Below are positions 33,816 to 43,438 of a stretch of 64,000 nucleotides of DNA, in pieces. The stretch is from the NCBI GenBank assembly GCA_046704745.1, contig JBJKRL010000148.1, forward strand, positions 14,394 through 78,393, in the 5' to 3' direction. The notes under the pieces are model-generated. The model had not been told where the DNA came from. It worked only from the letters and a program-made list of their open reading frames with translations, and searched no databases. The stretch comes from CAWGGS01 sp046704745. Lineage in GTDB: Bacteria > Desulfobacterota > Desulfobulbia > Desulfobulbales > Desulfocapsaceae. Positions within the stretch are counted from its first letter, which is position 1. Each line of letters begins with the position of its first letter. The translations under genes and the position numbers were made by a program.

Positions 33816-36482
33816 TCAGCAATTGAAGAGATTTTTAATTTCGTAGAGAATTTCCAGCGCCTCTCTGGGGGTCAATTCATCCGCATTGAATTTTTTAAGG
33901 AAATTACGGAGGGGATCAGTCGGCGGTTGAAAGAGCGAAAGTTGGTTCGGGTGCTTTTTTATGGCTGAGCATTTCGGCATTTTGCTTCGAGCAATAAGAG
34001 GTGCGCCATCGGAATCAAATTCTCCACTTTCAATATTTTTCAAAATTTCACCAGCTCGTTGAACCACCCCATTGGGTACGCCTGCCAAGGCAGCAACCTG
34101 AATTCCATAACTTCTATTGGTTCCGCCCCGAACCAGTTTGTGGAGAAAGATGATGGAGTCGTTCCATTCCCGAACGGCGATGGAAAAGTTCTGTACGCGT
34201 GGCATCGTCTTGGCAAGATCCGTCAACTCATGATAATGGGTTGCAAAGAGGGTTTTTACACCTTTTCCCATCTTTTGAACGAGATCTTCGGCGACCGCCC
34301 AGGCAATCGCCAGACCATCATAGGTCGACGTGCCTCGGCCAATCTCATCAAGTATGACCAGACTTCTGGGCGTGGCATTGTTGAGGATGTTGGCTGTTTC
34401 ATTCATCTCGACCATGAATGTCGATTGTCCTCTTCTGATATCGTCCATTGCCCCTACTCGGGTAAATATCCGATCGACAACCCCGATGCAGGCTTGGTCC
34501 GCCGGGACAAAACTTCCCATTTGGGCCATGAGAACGATGAGAGCGGTCTGCCGAAGCACAGTTGACTTGCCTGCCATGTTGGGACCGGTGATGATCAGCA
34601 CCTCATCGGTCGTTTGGTTGAGGGTCACATCGTTGGGGACAAATTTCCCGGCGGGCAGGGAACGTTCGATGACGGGATGCCTCCCCTCTTTGATGAGGAT
34701 TTCCTCACCATCGTTTATTTCCGGTCGATGATAATGGTGGAGGTAGGCTGTTTCACTAAGGGATGAGAAAAGATCGATCTGGGCCAGAAGATGCGAGGTT
34801 TTTATAAGTCGTGGACTTTCCTGGGCCAGACGCTTTCGTATCTCTAAAAAAAGAGAGTACTCCAGTTCGATACGTTTATCGTCTGCTCCAATAATCTTAT
34901 TTTCAAACTCCTTGAGTTCGGGCGTAATGAATCTTTCGGCATTGACAAGAGTCTGCTTACGGATATATCGCTCTGGTATTTTATCAGCATTCACCTTGCT
35001 GACTTCGATAAAGTAACCGAAGACTTTATTATAGCCGATTTTGAGTTTTGGAATTCCGGTTGCTTGACGCTCGGTGCTTTCCAGCTTCAGAAGCATTTTC
35101 TTGCTGTCTCGAAGCAGAAGGGAGATTTCGTCGAGTTCCTGGTTATATCCTCTTTTTATAATATCGCCGTCACGTAATCCAAGGGGAGCATCATCGTTTA
35201 TGGACGCTTCTAAGAGGGTATGAAGATCTTCCATGGCATCAAATTCGTCGGCAATGGCTTGCAGCTTCCTGGTTTGAAATTGCCCCTGCAGGCGTTTGAG
35301 GTCGGGAAGACGGGAAAGAGAACGTTTCATGGCCAACATGTCTCTGGCGTTGCCGGTGCCCAGGACCATTCGACTGTTGAGCCGTTCAAGATCGTAGATG
35401 GCATCAAGGATATCGCGGATATCATGCCGGAGTTGACCGCGCATGAAAAAGAAGTTGACCGCATCCAGACGATCATTGATCCTCGCGACGTCCTGGTGCG
35501 GGAAGAGTATATGGTGTTTGAGGAGTCTCGCACCCATGGGTGTACAGGTCTGGTCAAGAACCGACAGCAGTGATCCTTCTCTTGTGCCCCCTATGATGGT
35601 TTGGGTCAGCTCGAGATTTCTCCTGGAGGAATCGTCAATGAATAAAATAGAATCAAGATCTATCTGGGACAGTTTTTCGATATGCCGGGTGTCGGTTTTT
35701 TGTGTCTGCTTGATATAATCCAGTAATACGCCTGCGGCAATGATACCTTCTTTCATATGCTCACAACCGAATCCCGAGAGGTTTAAAACCTGAAAATGTG
35801 ACAGGAGCAACTCTCTGCAGAAGCTGTAATGAAATACTGTCGATTCCCTTTTGGTTATGCAGAGACCGGGGAGAAAGCTTCTGGCGATCTTAAGAAAAGA
35901 TTCGATAGAGTCAGAGTCATCATCATTGATGAGAAGCTCTGCCGGATTCATTCTGGTCAATTGGTCAAGAAGAGGATCTTCATTTGCAACCTCTGGGAAT
36001 TCTCCCACGAAAAATTCGCCGGTGCTGAGATCGAGAAAGCTAAGTCCGAAAGAATTTGTTTTTCCCTTATCATGCCTGGAGATAGCGGCGACATAGAGAT
36101 TACTTTTGTCATCGAGAAGTTGATGGTCGATGACGACACCAGGGGAGATGATACGGCTGACTTCCCTTTTTACGATTCCTTTGGCAAGAGCCGGGTCTTC
36201 GGCCTGCTCGCAGATGGCCACTCGGTGGCCGGCTTTTATGAGTTTGGCCAGGTAGGTCTGAGCAGCATGATAGGGGACGCCGCACATGGGGATTTTTTCG
36301 GCATCTCCCTTGTTATTGCGGGAGGTGAGGGTAATACCCAGAACCTTCGAGGCAATTTTGGCATCTTCGAAAAACATTTCATAGAAATCGCCCATACGAT
36401 AGAAGAGGATGGCGTCATTATGCTGTTCTTTTATCTCAAGATACTGCCTAAGCATCGGGGTGATTTTCAGCGGCCGATTCAT
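33816..36482 (-). CDS. mutS: DNA mismatch repair protein MutS
   Basis: An 888-aa mismatch recognition ATPase. The mismatch-binding Phe-x-Glu is in GDFYEMFFEDA (about residues 31-41); the ATPase has GPNMAGKSTVLRQ (P-loop, about residue 625) and LVILDEIGRGTSTYDG (Walker B and signature), then FATHYHEL. Full length with the C-terminal clamp. It starts 1 nt after the stop of the HIT gene on the same strand, so it is the third gene of a three-gene operon. mutL is not in the window. Confidence 0.98.
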   Translation of the reverse strand: MNRPLKITPMLRQYLEIKEQHNDAILFYRMGDFYEMFFEDAKIASKVLGITLTSRNNKGDAEKIPMCGVPYHAAQTYLAKLIKAGHRVAICEQAEDPALAKGIVKREVSRIISPGVVIDHQLLDDKSNLYVAAISRHDKGKTNSFGLSFLDLSTGEFFVGEFPEVANEDPLLDQLTRMNPAELLINDDDSDSIESFLKIARSFLPGLCITKRESTVFHYSFCRELLLSHFQVLNLSGFGCEHMKEGIIAAGVLLDYIKQTQKTDTRHIEKLSQIDLDSILFIDDSSRRNLELTQTIIGGTREGSLLSVLDQTCTPMGARLLKHHILFPHQDVARINDRLDAVNFFFMRGQLRHDIRDILDAIYDLERLNSRMVLGTGNARDMLAMKRSLSRLPDLKRLQGQFQTRKLQAIADEFDAMEDLHTLLEASINDDAPLGLRDGDIIKRGYNQELDEISLLLRDSKKMLLKLESTERQATGIPKLKIGYNKVFGYFIEVSKVNADKIPERYIRKQTLVNAERFITPELKEFENKIIGADDKRIELEYSLFLEIRKRLAQESPRLIKTSHLLAQIDLFSSLSETAYLHHYHRPEINDGEEILIKEGRHPVIERSLPAGKFVPNDVTLNQTTDEVLIITGPNMAGKSTVLRQTALIVLMAQMGSFVPADQACIGVVDRIFTRVGAMDDIRRGQSTFMVEMNETANILNNATPRSLVILDEIGRGTSTYDGLAIAWAVAEDLVQKMGKGVKTLFATHYHELTDLAKTMPRVQNFSIAVREWNDSIIFLHKLVRGGTNRSYGIQVAALAGVPNGVVQRAGEILKNIESGEFDSDGAPLIARSKMPKCSAIKKHPNQLSLFQPPTDPLRNFLKKFNADELTPREALEILYEIKNLFNC

Positions 36483-36483
36483 G

Positions 36484-36993
36484 TTATCTGCGTTCTTTTA
36501 GGGATAGAAGCTTAAGAAAATCTGGAAGTAAGCGGTTGTAGGTTGATGTAATATGTTCGGGAATCGTCCTGATGTCGGCAACAACCGTCATGAAATTATG
36601 ATCACCCTCCCAGCGGGGAACAATGTGAAAATGGAGATGATCGTCGATGCCTGCCCCGGCGGATTTTCCGATATTGCAACCAATGTTCATGCCTTCGGGA
36701 GAGAAATGCATGCTGAGAATGCTGGTGCAATGTTGCAGCATTTCCATAATCGCAAGATTCTCTTCTGCGCTGAGTTCTGCCAGGGAAGAGATATGCCGTA
36801 CGGGTGCTATGAGCAGATGGCCATTGGCATAAGGAAATCTGTTTAACAGAACAAGAACGAGGCCATCACGATAGAGAAGAAGGTGTTTTTCATCATGAGC
36901 AGCGTTGCCTGGTGGTTCGAAAAGACATCCCTCAACAGATGGTGCAAGACCGCGGACATGTTCGATGCGCCAAGGTGTCCAAAAGGTTTTCAT
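36484..36993 (-). CDS. HIT-domain protein
   Basis: A 169-aa histidine-triad nucleotide hydrolase/transferase. The motif HLHFHIVPRW (HxHxH) near residue 120 is the catalytic triad region; LNRFPYANGHLLIAPVRHISSL is the conserved beta-strand block. The larger size than Hint proteins and the N-terminal KTFWTPWRIEHVRG motif match the AP4A-phosphorylase-like FHIT-related subgroup. Substrate unknown. It overlaps the phosphodiesterase gene by 4 nt. Confidence 0.92.
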   Translation of the reverse strand: MKTFWTPWRIEHVRGLAPSVEGCLFEPPGNAAHDEKHLLLYRDGLVLVLLNRFPYANGHLLIAPVRHISSLAELSAEENLAIMEMLQHCTSILSMHFSPEGMNIGCNIGKSAGAGIDDHLHFHIVPRWEGDHNFMTVVADIRTIPEHITSTYNRLLPDFLKLLSLKERR

Positions 36994-37484
36994 AGGTTCG
37001 GAAGGGTGTAAATTTTGGCATGCATACCTTGATTATCTACGGTTAGTATTGCGTAGGTAGCCGAGGCTCCGTAGGGACCCGTAGACCGAAAACTGCCGGG
37101 ATTAATAAAAAGGGTGGACCCTCGTCTTTCACAAAGAGGGGTATGGGTATGGCCAAAGATTATGCAATCGGCATCAGGAAAGAGATTCCACATTCTTTCT
37201 TCAATAGTTGCCGTGAGCCCTGCACCGTGGCAGATACCGATTGAATATCCAGATATTTCAAGTAATTTTTCGTAAGGTAGTGATTGTTTGGTCGTGAGAT
37301 TGCACATGTTTCCATGTACGGCATGAATTTCTTTCCCTTCAAAGGCAGACAAAATGGATTGATCTGTGAGATCGCCTGCATGGATAATGACATCACACGA
37401 TGAAAACGCCCTCTTCGTCTGTGCTTTGAATGCTTCGGTGCAGCTTGAAATATGGGTATCGGTAAGGATACCGATAGTTATCAT
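36990..37484 (-). CDS. YfcE/MJ0936-type metallophosphoesterase
   Basis: A 164-aa calcineurin-like phosphoesterase. The metal-binding motifs are all present: GILTDTHIS (D-x-H), IHAGDLTD (GD), VHGNMC (GN[H/x]), ICHGAG and FGHTHTP (GHxH). It probably hydrolyses phosphodiesters; the biological substrate is unknown. It heads the minus-strand run phosphodiesterase-HIT-mutS. Confidence 0.92.
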   Translation of the reverse strand: MITIGILTDTHISSCTEAFKAQTKRAFSSCDVIIHAGDLTDQSILSAFEGKEIHAVHGNMCNLTTKQSLPYEKLLEISGYSIGICHGAGLTATIEERMWNLFPDADCIIFGHTHTPLCERRGSTLFINPGSFRSTGPYGASATYAILTVDNQGMHAKIYTLPNL

Positions 37485-37712
37485 GAAACTCCCTCCAGGT
37501 GAAGCCTTATCTTGATATGGTTGTTAACTGAAGAACTGAGTATACTTAATTTCAGCCAAATCGGAAAGGAGTCATATTGAACTTGTGCCGAACAAAAAAA
37601 CATCGATTGCGGTTGCACAAAATATGCTGGAGTAGGTATATTAAAAAGATTATCTTAACATGCAGCCTTTCGGGCATTGCCTTGGTGACTCGTCAGGCAG
37701 GGCATTACACGT

Positions 37713-37886
37713 AAACCTTTTGGAAAAGAGCTTTTGTGCCCGGACGTTTTGTTTTGCTTAAAAAATTATCTGTTGAGGTAAGGACTCTTCGGGCATAAAT
37801 TCCGACTTCGATATTGCTTATCTGTCTACGGTGAATTTTTCGTATGGCATAATTTTGAATGAAAATTATCATTTTGCAACTGACTC
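37713..37886. mobile_element. MITE-like palindromic repeat, copy B (diverged)
   Basis: A 174-bp copy of the element at 19788-20006. The left end (AAACCTTTTGG..., 25 nt) matches copy A at about 17 of 25 positions, 37738-37813 aligns gaplessly with 19813-19888 at about 52 of 76, and the right end (TTTTGCAACTGACTC) resembles copy A's TTGCAACAGGCTC. It lacks about 45 bp of the centre of copy A. It fills part of the 450-bp gap before efp; the first 230 bp of that gap show no gene. Confidence 0.65.
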
Positions 37887-37934
37887 ACTTAATAAAAAAT
37901 ATTTTGATATAATCGGAACCAATGGAGATAAAGA

Positions 37935-38498
37935 ATGTATAGTGCATCTGATTTGCGCAAAGGGTTAAAGATTCAGATCGATGGGAGCCCCTATATTGTA
38001 ACGGAATTTGAGTTTTCAAAGCCGGGAAAGGGCCAGGCGCTCTATCGATGCAAGATGCGCAATATGATATCCGGCAATCAGTTTACTCAAACCTACCGTT
38101 CAAACGACAAATTTGAAAAAGCGGATCTGGAAGAGAGAAAAATGCAGTATCTCTACAACCAGGAAAACGAGTATCATTTCATGGACAGCGAAAGCTTTGA
38201 GCAAATTTTCATTCCCAGCGAACAGCTGGGAGAAAATGTTAATTTCCTCATTGATAACATGGAGCTTCAGGTTCTCTTTTTTGCAGGAAAACCTATTGAT
38301 GTAAGTTTGCCGATCTTTGTAAACCTGGAGGTCGTAAAAGCCGATCCATGGGCAAAAGGGGACACCTCCGGAACCGATACCAAACCGGTTACCGTCCAGA
38401 CAGGTTATGTGTTGCAGGTCCCACCCTTTGTCGAGGAAGGAGATAAGATCCAGATCGATACCCGAACCGGTCAGTATGTCACCAGGGTAAAAGAATAA
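37935..38498 (+). CDS. efp: Elongation factor P
   Basis: A 187-aa translation factor that relieves ribosome stalling at polyproline. The loop SKPGKGQA with modifiable Lys at residue 32 is intact, and the C-terminal signature (GDKIQIDTRTGQYVTRV) is canonical. The downstream epmA lies only 4 nt away, so the modified-Lys (beta-lysylation) type of EF-P is strongly implied. No epmB (lysine 2,3-aminomutase) is in the window. Confidence 0.97.
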   Translation: MYSASDLRKGLKIQIDGSPYIVTEFEFSKPGKGQALYRCKMRNMISGNQFTQTYRSNDKFEKADLEERKMQYLYNQENEYHFMDSESFEQIFIPSEQLGENVNFLIDNMELQVLFFAGKPIDVSLPIFVNLEVVKADPWAKGDTSGTDTKPVTVQTGYVLQVPPFVEEGDKIQIDTRTGQYVTRVKE

Positions 38499-38502
38499 CA
38501 GT

Positions 38503-39432
38503 ATGTTGTCGATTAAAGAGCTGCATCTGCGTGCAGCTCTTCTGCGTTTTGTCCGTCGGTGGTTTTTTGATAGGGGTTTTCTCGAAGTGGATACCCCCGT
38601 TCGTCATCCCGTTATCATTCCTGAAAGACATATCGTACCCCTTAGCTCCGGCGATTGGTATCTGCAGGCCTCGCCTGAACTGTGCATGAAAAGGCTTCTT
38701 GCTGCAGGTTGCAGTAAGATCTTTCAAATCTGCCCATGTTTCCGGGCCGGGGAACGAGGACGTCTGCATCACGAGGAATTTACCATGCTCGAATGGTACC
38801 GAACGGGAGCGGACTACCAGGATCTGATGGACGACTGTGAGCAGATGCTTTGGTATCTCAAAGAGAGATTCCAATCGGATTTTCCAGATGTTGTCCCCAG
38901 TTTCCCAGAAGGTATTTTTTCCAACAAAACAAATGTTAATTTGACCGGAGCCTGGGAAAGGCTTACACTAGAAGAAGCTTTTTGCCGGTTCAGCCCCGTG
39001 CCGCTCGACTTGGCCATGGAAAAAGATCTTTTTGATCAAGTTCTTGTGGAGCATGTTGAGCCGCGTTTGGGAAAAAACTCGCCTTTGTTTTTATGCGACT
39101 ATCCCGTGGCGTTGGCATCTCTTGCCAAAGTAAAGGCAATAGCTCCGGAGGTTGCCGAACGTTTCGAACTGTATATACAAGGAATTGAGTTGGCTAACGG
39201 GTTTTCGGAATTGACGGAGGGCAGTGAGCAGCGAAAGCGGTTTGCCGATGAGCTGCGGCATATTGAAAAAAACGGCTTACATTCATCCGCAATGCCTGAG
39301 CGCTTTCTTTCTTCACTTGATCGTCTTAAGCCCTGTGCCGGAATAGCATTCGGCCTTGATCGTCTGTTCATGCTCATCTTGGGGAAAGAGAGTCTTGAAG
39401 AGGCGGTCTCTTTTTCACCTTCCGATCTCTAA
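38503..39432 (+). CDS. epmA: EF-P beta-lysine ligase EpmA (PoxA/GenX)
   Basis: A 309-aa class II aminoacyl-tRNA synthetase-like enzyme that attaches (beta-)lysine to EF-P. It has motif 2-type FRAGERGRLHHEEFTMLEWYR and motif 3 AFGLDRLFML (C-terminal), and lacks the N-terminal anticodon-binding domain of LysRS, which separates it from LysS. It is 4 nt downstream of efp, an obvious functional pair. Confidence 0.95.
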   Translation: MLSIKELHLRAALLRFVRRWFFDRGFLEVDTPVRHPVIIPERHIVPLSSGDWYLQASPELCMKRLLAAGCSKIFQICPCFRAGERGRLHHEEFTMLEWYRTGADYQDLMDDCEQMLWYLKERFQSDFPDVVPSFPEGIFSNKTNVNLTGAWERLTLEEAFCRFSPVPLDLAMEKDLFDQVLVEHVEPRLGKNSPLFLCDYPVALASLAKVKAIAPEVAERFELYIQGIELANGFSELTEGSEQRKRFADELRHIEKNGLHSSAMPERFLSSLDRLKPCAGIAFGLDRLFMLILGKESLEEAVSFSPSDL

Positions 39433-39637
39433 TGGCTGCAGGGTGGCGATGCCTTTCTGTTCCTTGAGTCGAGAGGATCATCACGGTCAGGGCCGGTAAA
39501 TGGAATACGATTAGTAATTAAAAAGAAGAAATAATACTAAAGAGTTTTGAATATATCATAAGTGTAGTATGAAATTTACGAAATTGGCAGATTTTATCTA
39601 AAATGCCTTGGCCGGGCACAAAATTCTCACAACGGAT

Positions 39638-41218
39638 ATGGACCTAAAACAGAGCCTTCAGGTTAGATTGTATATCGGTATAATTTTTCGCAAAAAAGTG
39701 TTGATTTTTTCCTGTCTGCTGTTAGGCATTGCCGCCGGCATGATAGTGACTGTAATTACACCAAGGCAATACCTCGCCACTGCTCTTCTCAGTTACCAGC
39801 GGCAAAAAATCAATCCCAGCAAGATGTCGCCCGATGTTGAGGAAAAAATAAGCAACATGGTCAGCACCCTCACTCAACTGGTAACCAGTAGAACCGATCT
39901 TGAAAAAATGATCAAGGATCTTGATCTTTACAGAAACGCCAGGGCCAATCTTCCCATGGAAGACGTCATAGATATGATGCGTAAACATATCGAAATCAGT
40001 CCTTCTGGGCGTGGTGATACCTTTACCATTAGTTTTACAGGAAGTGTTCCGGACCAGGTGGTTAAGGTAGTCAATTCTCTCGCAGGAAAATTCATAGAAC
40101 AAAATTTAAGATACCGGGAGGAGCGGGCAACGGAAACGTCGTCTTATACCAACAATGAATTACAGATGGCAAAGGCCGTTCTCGACAAAAAAGATGCGGC
40201 CATGCGGGATTACAAGCTTAAATACTATAATGAAATGCCGGATCAAAAAGAGTCGAATCTGGCTCGCTTGAGTGCTTTGCAGCAGCAATACCAGGGAAAA
40301 CAGGACAGTATCCAGGATTTGGAACGGACACGCGTGATGCTCCAGCAGCAGATTACGGACAGAAAAAATGCCCTGACAGCCCAGTCTACGGCAATGGATA
40401 GTGAAAATGATAAAGCCTTAACCAGCGGAAAAATGATTGCAGGAGAAAGCGACGCCCAACGTCTTGAACGGTTGAAGAGGCTCTATAACACCCTTCTTTT
40501 GAGATATACCCCAAAACACCCGGAAGTGATTCGAGTACACAGGATGATCGAACAGTTGGAAAAGGCTCAGGGAAGTCAAAATGCGGAATCCGGCAAGAAG
40601 AAAAGTGGATATCTTACTGAAACCGATCCTCTTCTTGCTAAGCTTTCATTGCAGATGAAAAAGCTTGAAATCGATGTCGAAGATCTCAACAAGGAGAAGC
40701 AACAGTTGAGAAAATTGATCGACAAATATGAAAAGTGGGTTAGCGATGCGCCGATTCGAGAGGCTGAGTGGTCATCTCTCACCCGTGAATATGGGCAGTT
40801 GAAGAAACATTTTGATTTTCTCGTCTCCCAGAATCTTCAAGCCCAGTCGGCACTGCATATCGAGCAAAAGCAGAAATGGAGTCAGTTCAAAATCGAAGAT
40901 CCTGCCAGGTTGCCGGAAGAACCTGTTATCCCAAATTTTTATAAAATCATGGCGATGGCTGTCTTTATCAGCCTTGGCATAGGCGGTGCAATTGCCTTTT
41001 CCGAGGCGATTTTAGATTCATCCTTTAAGGACGTAACAGATGTGGAAACCTATCTGGACCTGCCGGTAGTCTGTTCAATCCCTTATATCACAACGGATAG
41101 AGAGAACCTTCGACAGAAAGCGCTATCCGTAACCTGGTTTGTCGTACTCTCCGGTGGATTCATCTGTTTATGCGGAGCCTTTGTCTTTTTGGTGCACCAT
41201 GGCCGGATAATTCTTTAG
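39638..41218 (+). CDS. Polysaccharide chain-length/export protein (Wzz/GumC-like)
   Basis: A 526-aa inner-membrane protein with an N-terminal membrane helix (VLIFSCLLLGIAAGMIVTVI), a long periplasmic coiled coil, and a second membrane region near residue 440 (FYKIMAMAVFISLGIGGAI), plus a last hydrophobic segment at the C-terminus. The layout matches PEP-CTERM/XrtA-associated chain-length determinants, which set polymer length and couple to a BY-kinase. Start uncertain: ATG 39638 or TTG 39608. It opens the block with an AAA ATPase and BY-kinase. Confidence 0.86.
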   Translation: MDLKQSLQVRLYIGIIFRKKVLIFSCLLLGIAAGMIVTVITPRQYLATALLSYQRQKINPSKMSPDVEEKISNMVSTLTQLVTSRTDLEKMIKDLDLYRNARANLPMEDVIDMMRKHIEISPSGRGDTFTISFTGSVPDQVVKVVNSLAGKFIEQNLRYREERATETSSYTNNELQMAKAVLDKKDAAMRDYKLKYYNEMPDQKESNLARLSALQQQYQGKQDSIQDLERTRVMLQQQITDRKNALTAQSTAMDSENDKALTSGKMIAGESDAQRLERLKRLYNTLLLRYTPKHPEVIRVHRMIEQLEKAQGSQNAESGKKKSGYLTETDPLLAKLSLQMKKLEIDVEDLNKEKQQLRKLIDKYEKWVSDAPIREAEWSSLTREYGQLKKHFDFLVSQNLQAQSALHIEQKQKWSQFKIEDPARLPEEPVIPNFYKIMAMAVFISLGIGGAIAFSEAILDSSFKDVTDVETYLDLPVVCSIPYITTDRENLRQKALSVTWFVVLSGGFICLCGAFVFLVHHGRIIL

Positions 41219-41411
41219 GCTGTTTTGAAAAATTAAATTTTTCTTTTAAGATCAAGGCCAATGGAAAATTTCGCCAAAGGCATGAATACTATTGCAAGGA
41301 TAATATTTTCCCGCACAATCAAGAAGTTGGGCCGGTAAGCGAGCTGTCGGCGAGACTCCGAGAAGGCCAGTTGTCAAGCTTGCCAAAGAGCAGGACGAAG
41401 AAGGATAACTT

Positions 41412-42389
41412 ATGTATAAACGCTATTATGGTCTTCGACGAAACCCCTTCGAGCTTCTTCCGGATTCGGAGACCTTATTTTTGAGTGAAACCCATAAGGA
41501 AGGACTGGCAACCCTGAGATATGGAATCCTGTCAAAGAAAGGCTTCCTTCTCTTGACCGGAGGGGTGGGGACGGGAAAAACAACTCTCATTAACGTTCTT
41601 GTAGAGTCTGTAAAGCAGGTAGTCAATATCTGTGTATTGTCCAACCCTCTCCTATCACCTTCCGAGTTCTTCCACTATATCGCCTGGGAGTTAGGGTTGC
41701 CCTTTACCAATAAAGCAAATTTTCTTCATAATTTTTCCGAATTCTTAAAGGATAAACAAAAAAAATATAAAAGAACTCTGATGATTTTTGATGAGGCACA
41801 GGCCCTTCCCGTAGATCTGTTGGAGGAGATCAGGCTTCTTTCAAATCTGGCCGGAGACAGCCTCAACACCTTAAGCATATTTCTTGTGGGACAACCCGAA
41901 CTGCTCGACAGATTGGCTGATCCGCGTCTCCTACCCCTGCGGCAGAGAATAGGCATCAGGTATCATCTCACCCCTTTTTCCTCAGAGGATACCAAACAGT
42001 ATATATTTTTTAGGCTCAATAAGGCCGGAGCAAGCAATCTTCAAATTTTCTCACCAAAGGCCATGGACTTGATATTTCAGACAACTCACGGAAATCCTCG
42101 TCTTATTAATATATTATGTGATCATGCCCTGATAAGCGGGTTTTCCAAAGAAGAGTTGTCCATCGATCATGAGATTATTCTGGAATGTATTCAGGAACTG
42201 CACTTGCCGGGGGATGTAGAGACATTTGATCTTTTGCCTCTGGTTTTGAAAAAGAGAAAAAAGAAATGGTTGATTGGACTGATCATCGCCCTTTTCGTTG
42301 TTGTGCTTGGTATCGTCTTTTTCTTTCCGCATAAGTTGGGAATTGAGTTCGTACACGCGGTAAAAAGCATGCTGAGTTCAGTTGAGTAA
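41412..42389 (+). CDS. ExeA-like AAA+ ATPase of the exopolysaccharide locus
   Basis: A 325-aa ATPase: Walker A GGVGTGKTT near residue 51, Walker B LMIFDEAQAL, sensor 1 region FLVGQPEL, and a C-terminal membrane helix (KKWLIGLIIALFVVVLGIVFFF). This is the type found beside PEP-CTERM/XrtA exopolysaccharide genes; GspA/ExeA are relatives that insert secretins. The role here is not established. It sits between the chain-length protein and the tyrosine kinase. Confidence 0.87.
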   Translation: MYKRYYGLRRNPFELLPDSETLFLSETHKEGLATLRYGILSKKGFLLLTGGVGTGKTTLINVLVESVKQVVNICVLSNPLLSPSEFFHYIAWELGLPFTNKANFLHNFSEFLKDKQKKYKRTLMIFDEAQALPVDLLEEIRLLSNLAGDSLNTLSIFLVGQPELLDRLADPRLLPLRQRIGIRYHLTPFSSEDTKQYIFFRLNKAGASNLQIFSPKAMDLIFQTTHGNPRLINILCDHALISGFSKEELSIDHEIILECIQELHLPGDVETFDLLPLVLKKRKKKWLIGLIIALFVVVLGIVFFFPHKLGIEFVHAVKSMLSSVE

Positions 42390-42417
42390 AACTAAACTAT
42401 GAGATATGTGACTTGAG

Positions 42418-43353
42418 ATGGGAAAAATATCCAAAGCTCTTGAAAAATCCCAGGAAGGGTTTTCTCCGGAAGAACAAAGCAACGGTATGGCGCCGTTGGT
42501 GGAGCAGCCGGTTCGGCAAAATTCCGGTCCGGAGCCGGAAAAAGTCGAACCTGTTGACGTTAAGGGAAGGGAGATTGAACTTCCCAGGGCAGGCGTTGGT
42601 GCGACTCGTCAATGGGATGAGAGGCTCGTAAAAGTGACGGGAGTTTCCGACATCTTGTCGGAATCCTTCCGGGTGCTTCGGTCCCGGATACTGCATCCGG
42701 TGGAAGATGAAAAAAAAATCAAGACGGTTCTTGTTACATCAGCAGCTCCTGAGGAAGGCAAAAGCTTCGTTGCCGTCAACCTTGCCATATCGCTCGCCCG
42801 GGGAATGGATCAGTATTGTCTTGCCGTTGATTGTGATCTGCGGCGTCCGGCACTGGCTGGGCTTATTGGTATGGAAAGGAGTCCCGGTCTTACCGAATAC
42901 CTGCAGAACACCCAGAGTATACCAAAACTCATTCAAAAGAGTTCAGTCGATAAACTGACAATCCTTGCCAGTGGTAATCCGCCGGTCAACCCCTCGGAAC
43001 TGTTGAGTTCCGAACGTATGAGGGGATTGGTGCAAGAACTGGCTAGCCGCTATAACGATCGGGTGATCATCTTTGACAGTCCGCCGGTAAAGGTTGCTTC
43101 GGAAACCTTGATTCTTGCCCAGCAGGTCGACGGTGTCGTTCTTGTTGTGCGGTGGGGTGCCTCGGGCCGTGAACATGTGAAAGAAATCATAGATGACATC
43201 GGCAAAGAGAAGATCATCGGTATTGTATTTAACGGGTATAAAAGCAATATTGTCGAATCGAGAATGATTAAATATTCCAACTACTATTACTATGACTATG
43301 CCTCAAAGGATACGCCTTCGAAAAAAAAATCAGGAAGGAAAAAACATGGTTGA
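42418..43353 (+). CDS. Bacterial tyrosine kinase (BY-kinase) of the exopolysaccharide locus
   Basis: A 311-aa CpsD/Wzc-C-terminal-type kinase starting MGKISKALEKS, the start typical of XrtA-associated kinases. Walker A is APEEGKSF, Walker A' VDCDLRRPAL, Walker B IIFDSPP. The C-terminus has a Tyr-rich cluster (YSNYYYYDYAS) as autophosphorylation sites. It should work with the chain-length protein encoded at 39638 to control polymer export. It starts 28 nt after the ATPase gene. Confidence 0.9.
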   Translation: MGKISKALEKSQEGFSPEEQSNGMAPLVEQPVRQNSGPEPEKVEPVDVKGREIELPRAGVGATRQWDERLVKVTGVSDILSESFRVLRSRILHPVEDEKKIKTVLVTSAAPEEGKSFVAVNLAISLARGMDQYCLAVDCDLRRPALAGLIGMERSPGLTEYLQNTQSIPKLIQKSSVDKLTILASGNPPVNPSELLSSERMRGLVQELASRYNDRVIIFDSPPVKVASETLILAQQVDGVVLVVRWGASGREHVKEIIDDIGKEKIIGIVFNGYKSNIVESRMIKYSNYYYYDYASKDTPSKKKSGRKKHG

Positions 43354-43438
43354 TTGGCGCCCTTTACCGGGAATCAACGTTTTTCGCTGAAAAATATTCT
43401 CTATCTTTCTCAATACAGAATAAAAGATTCTCTTTCCC

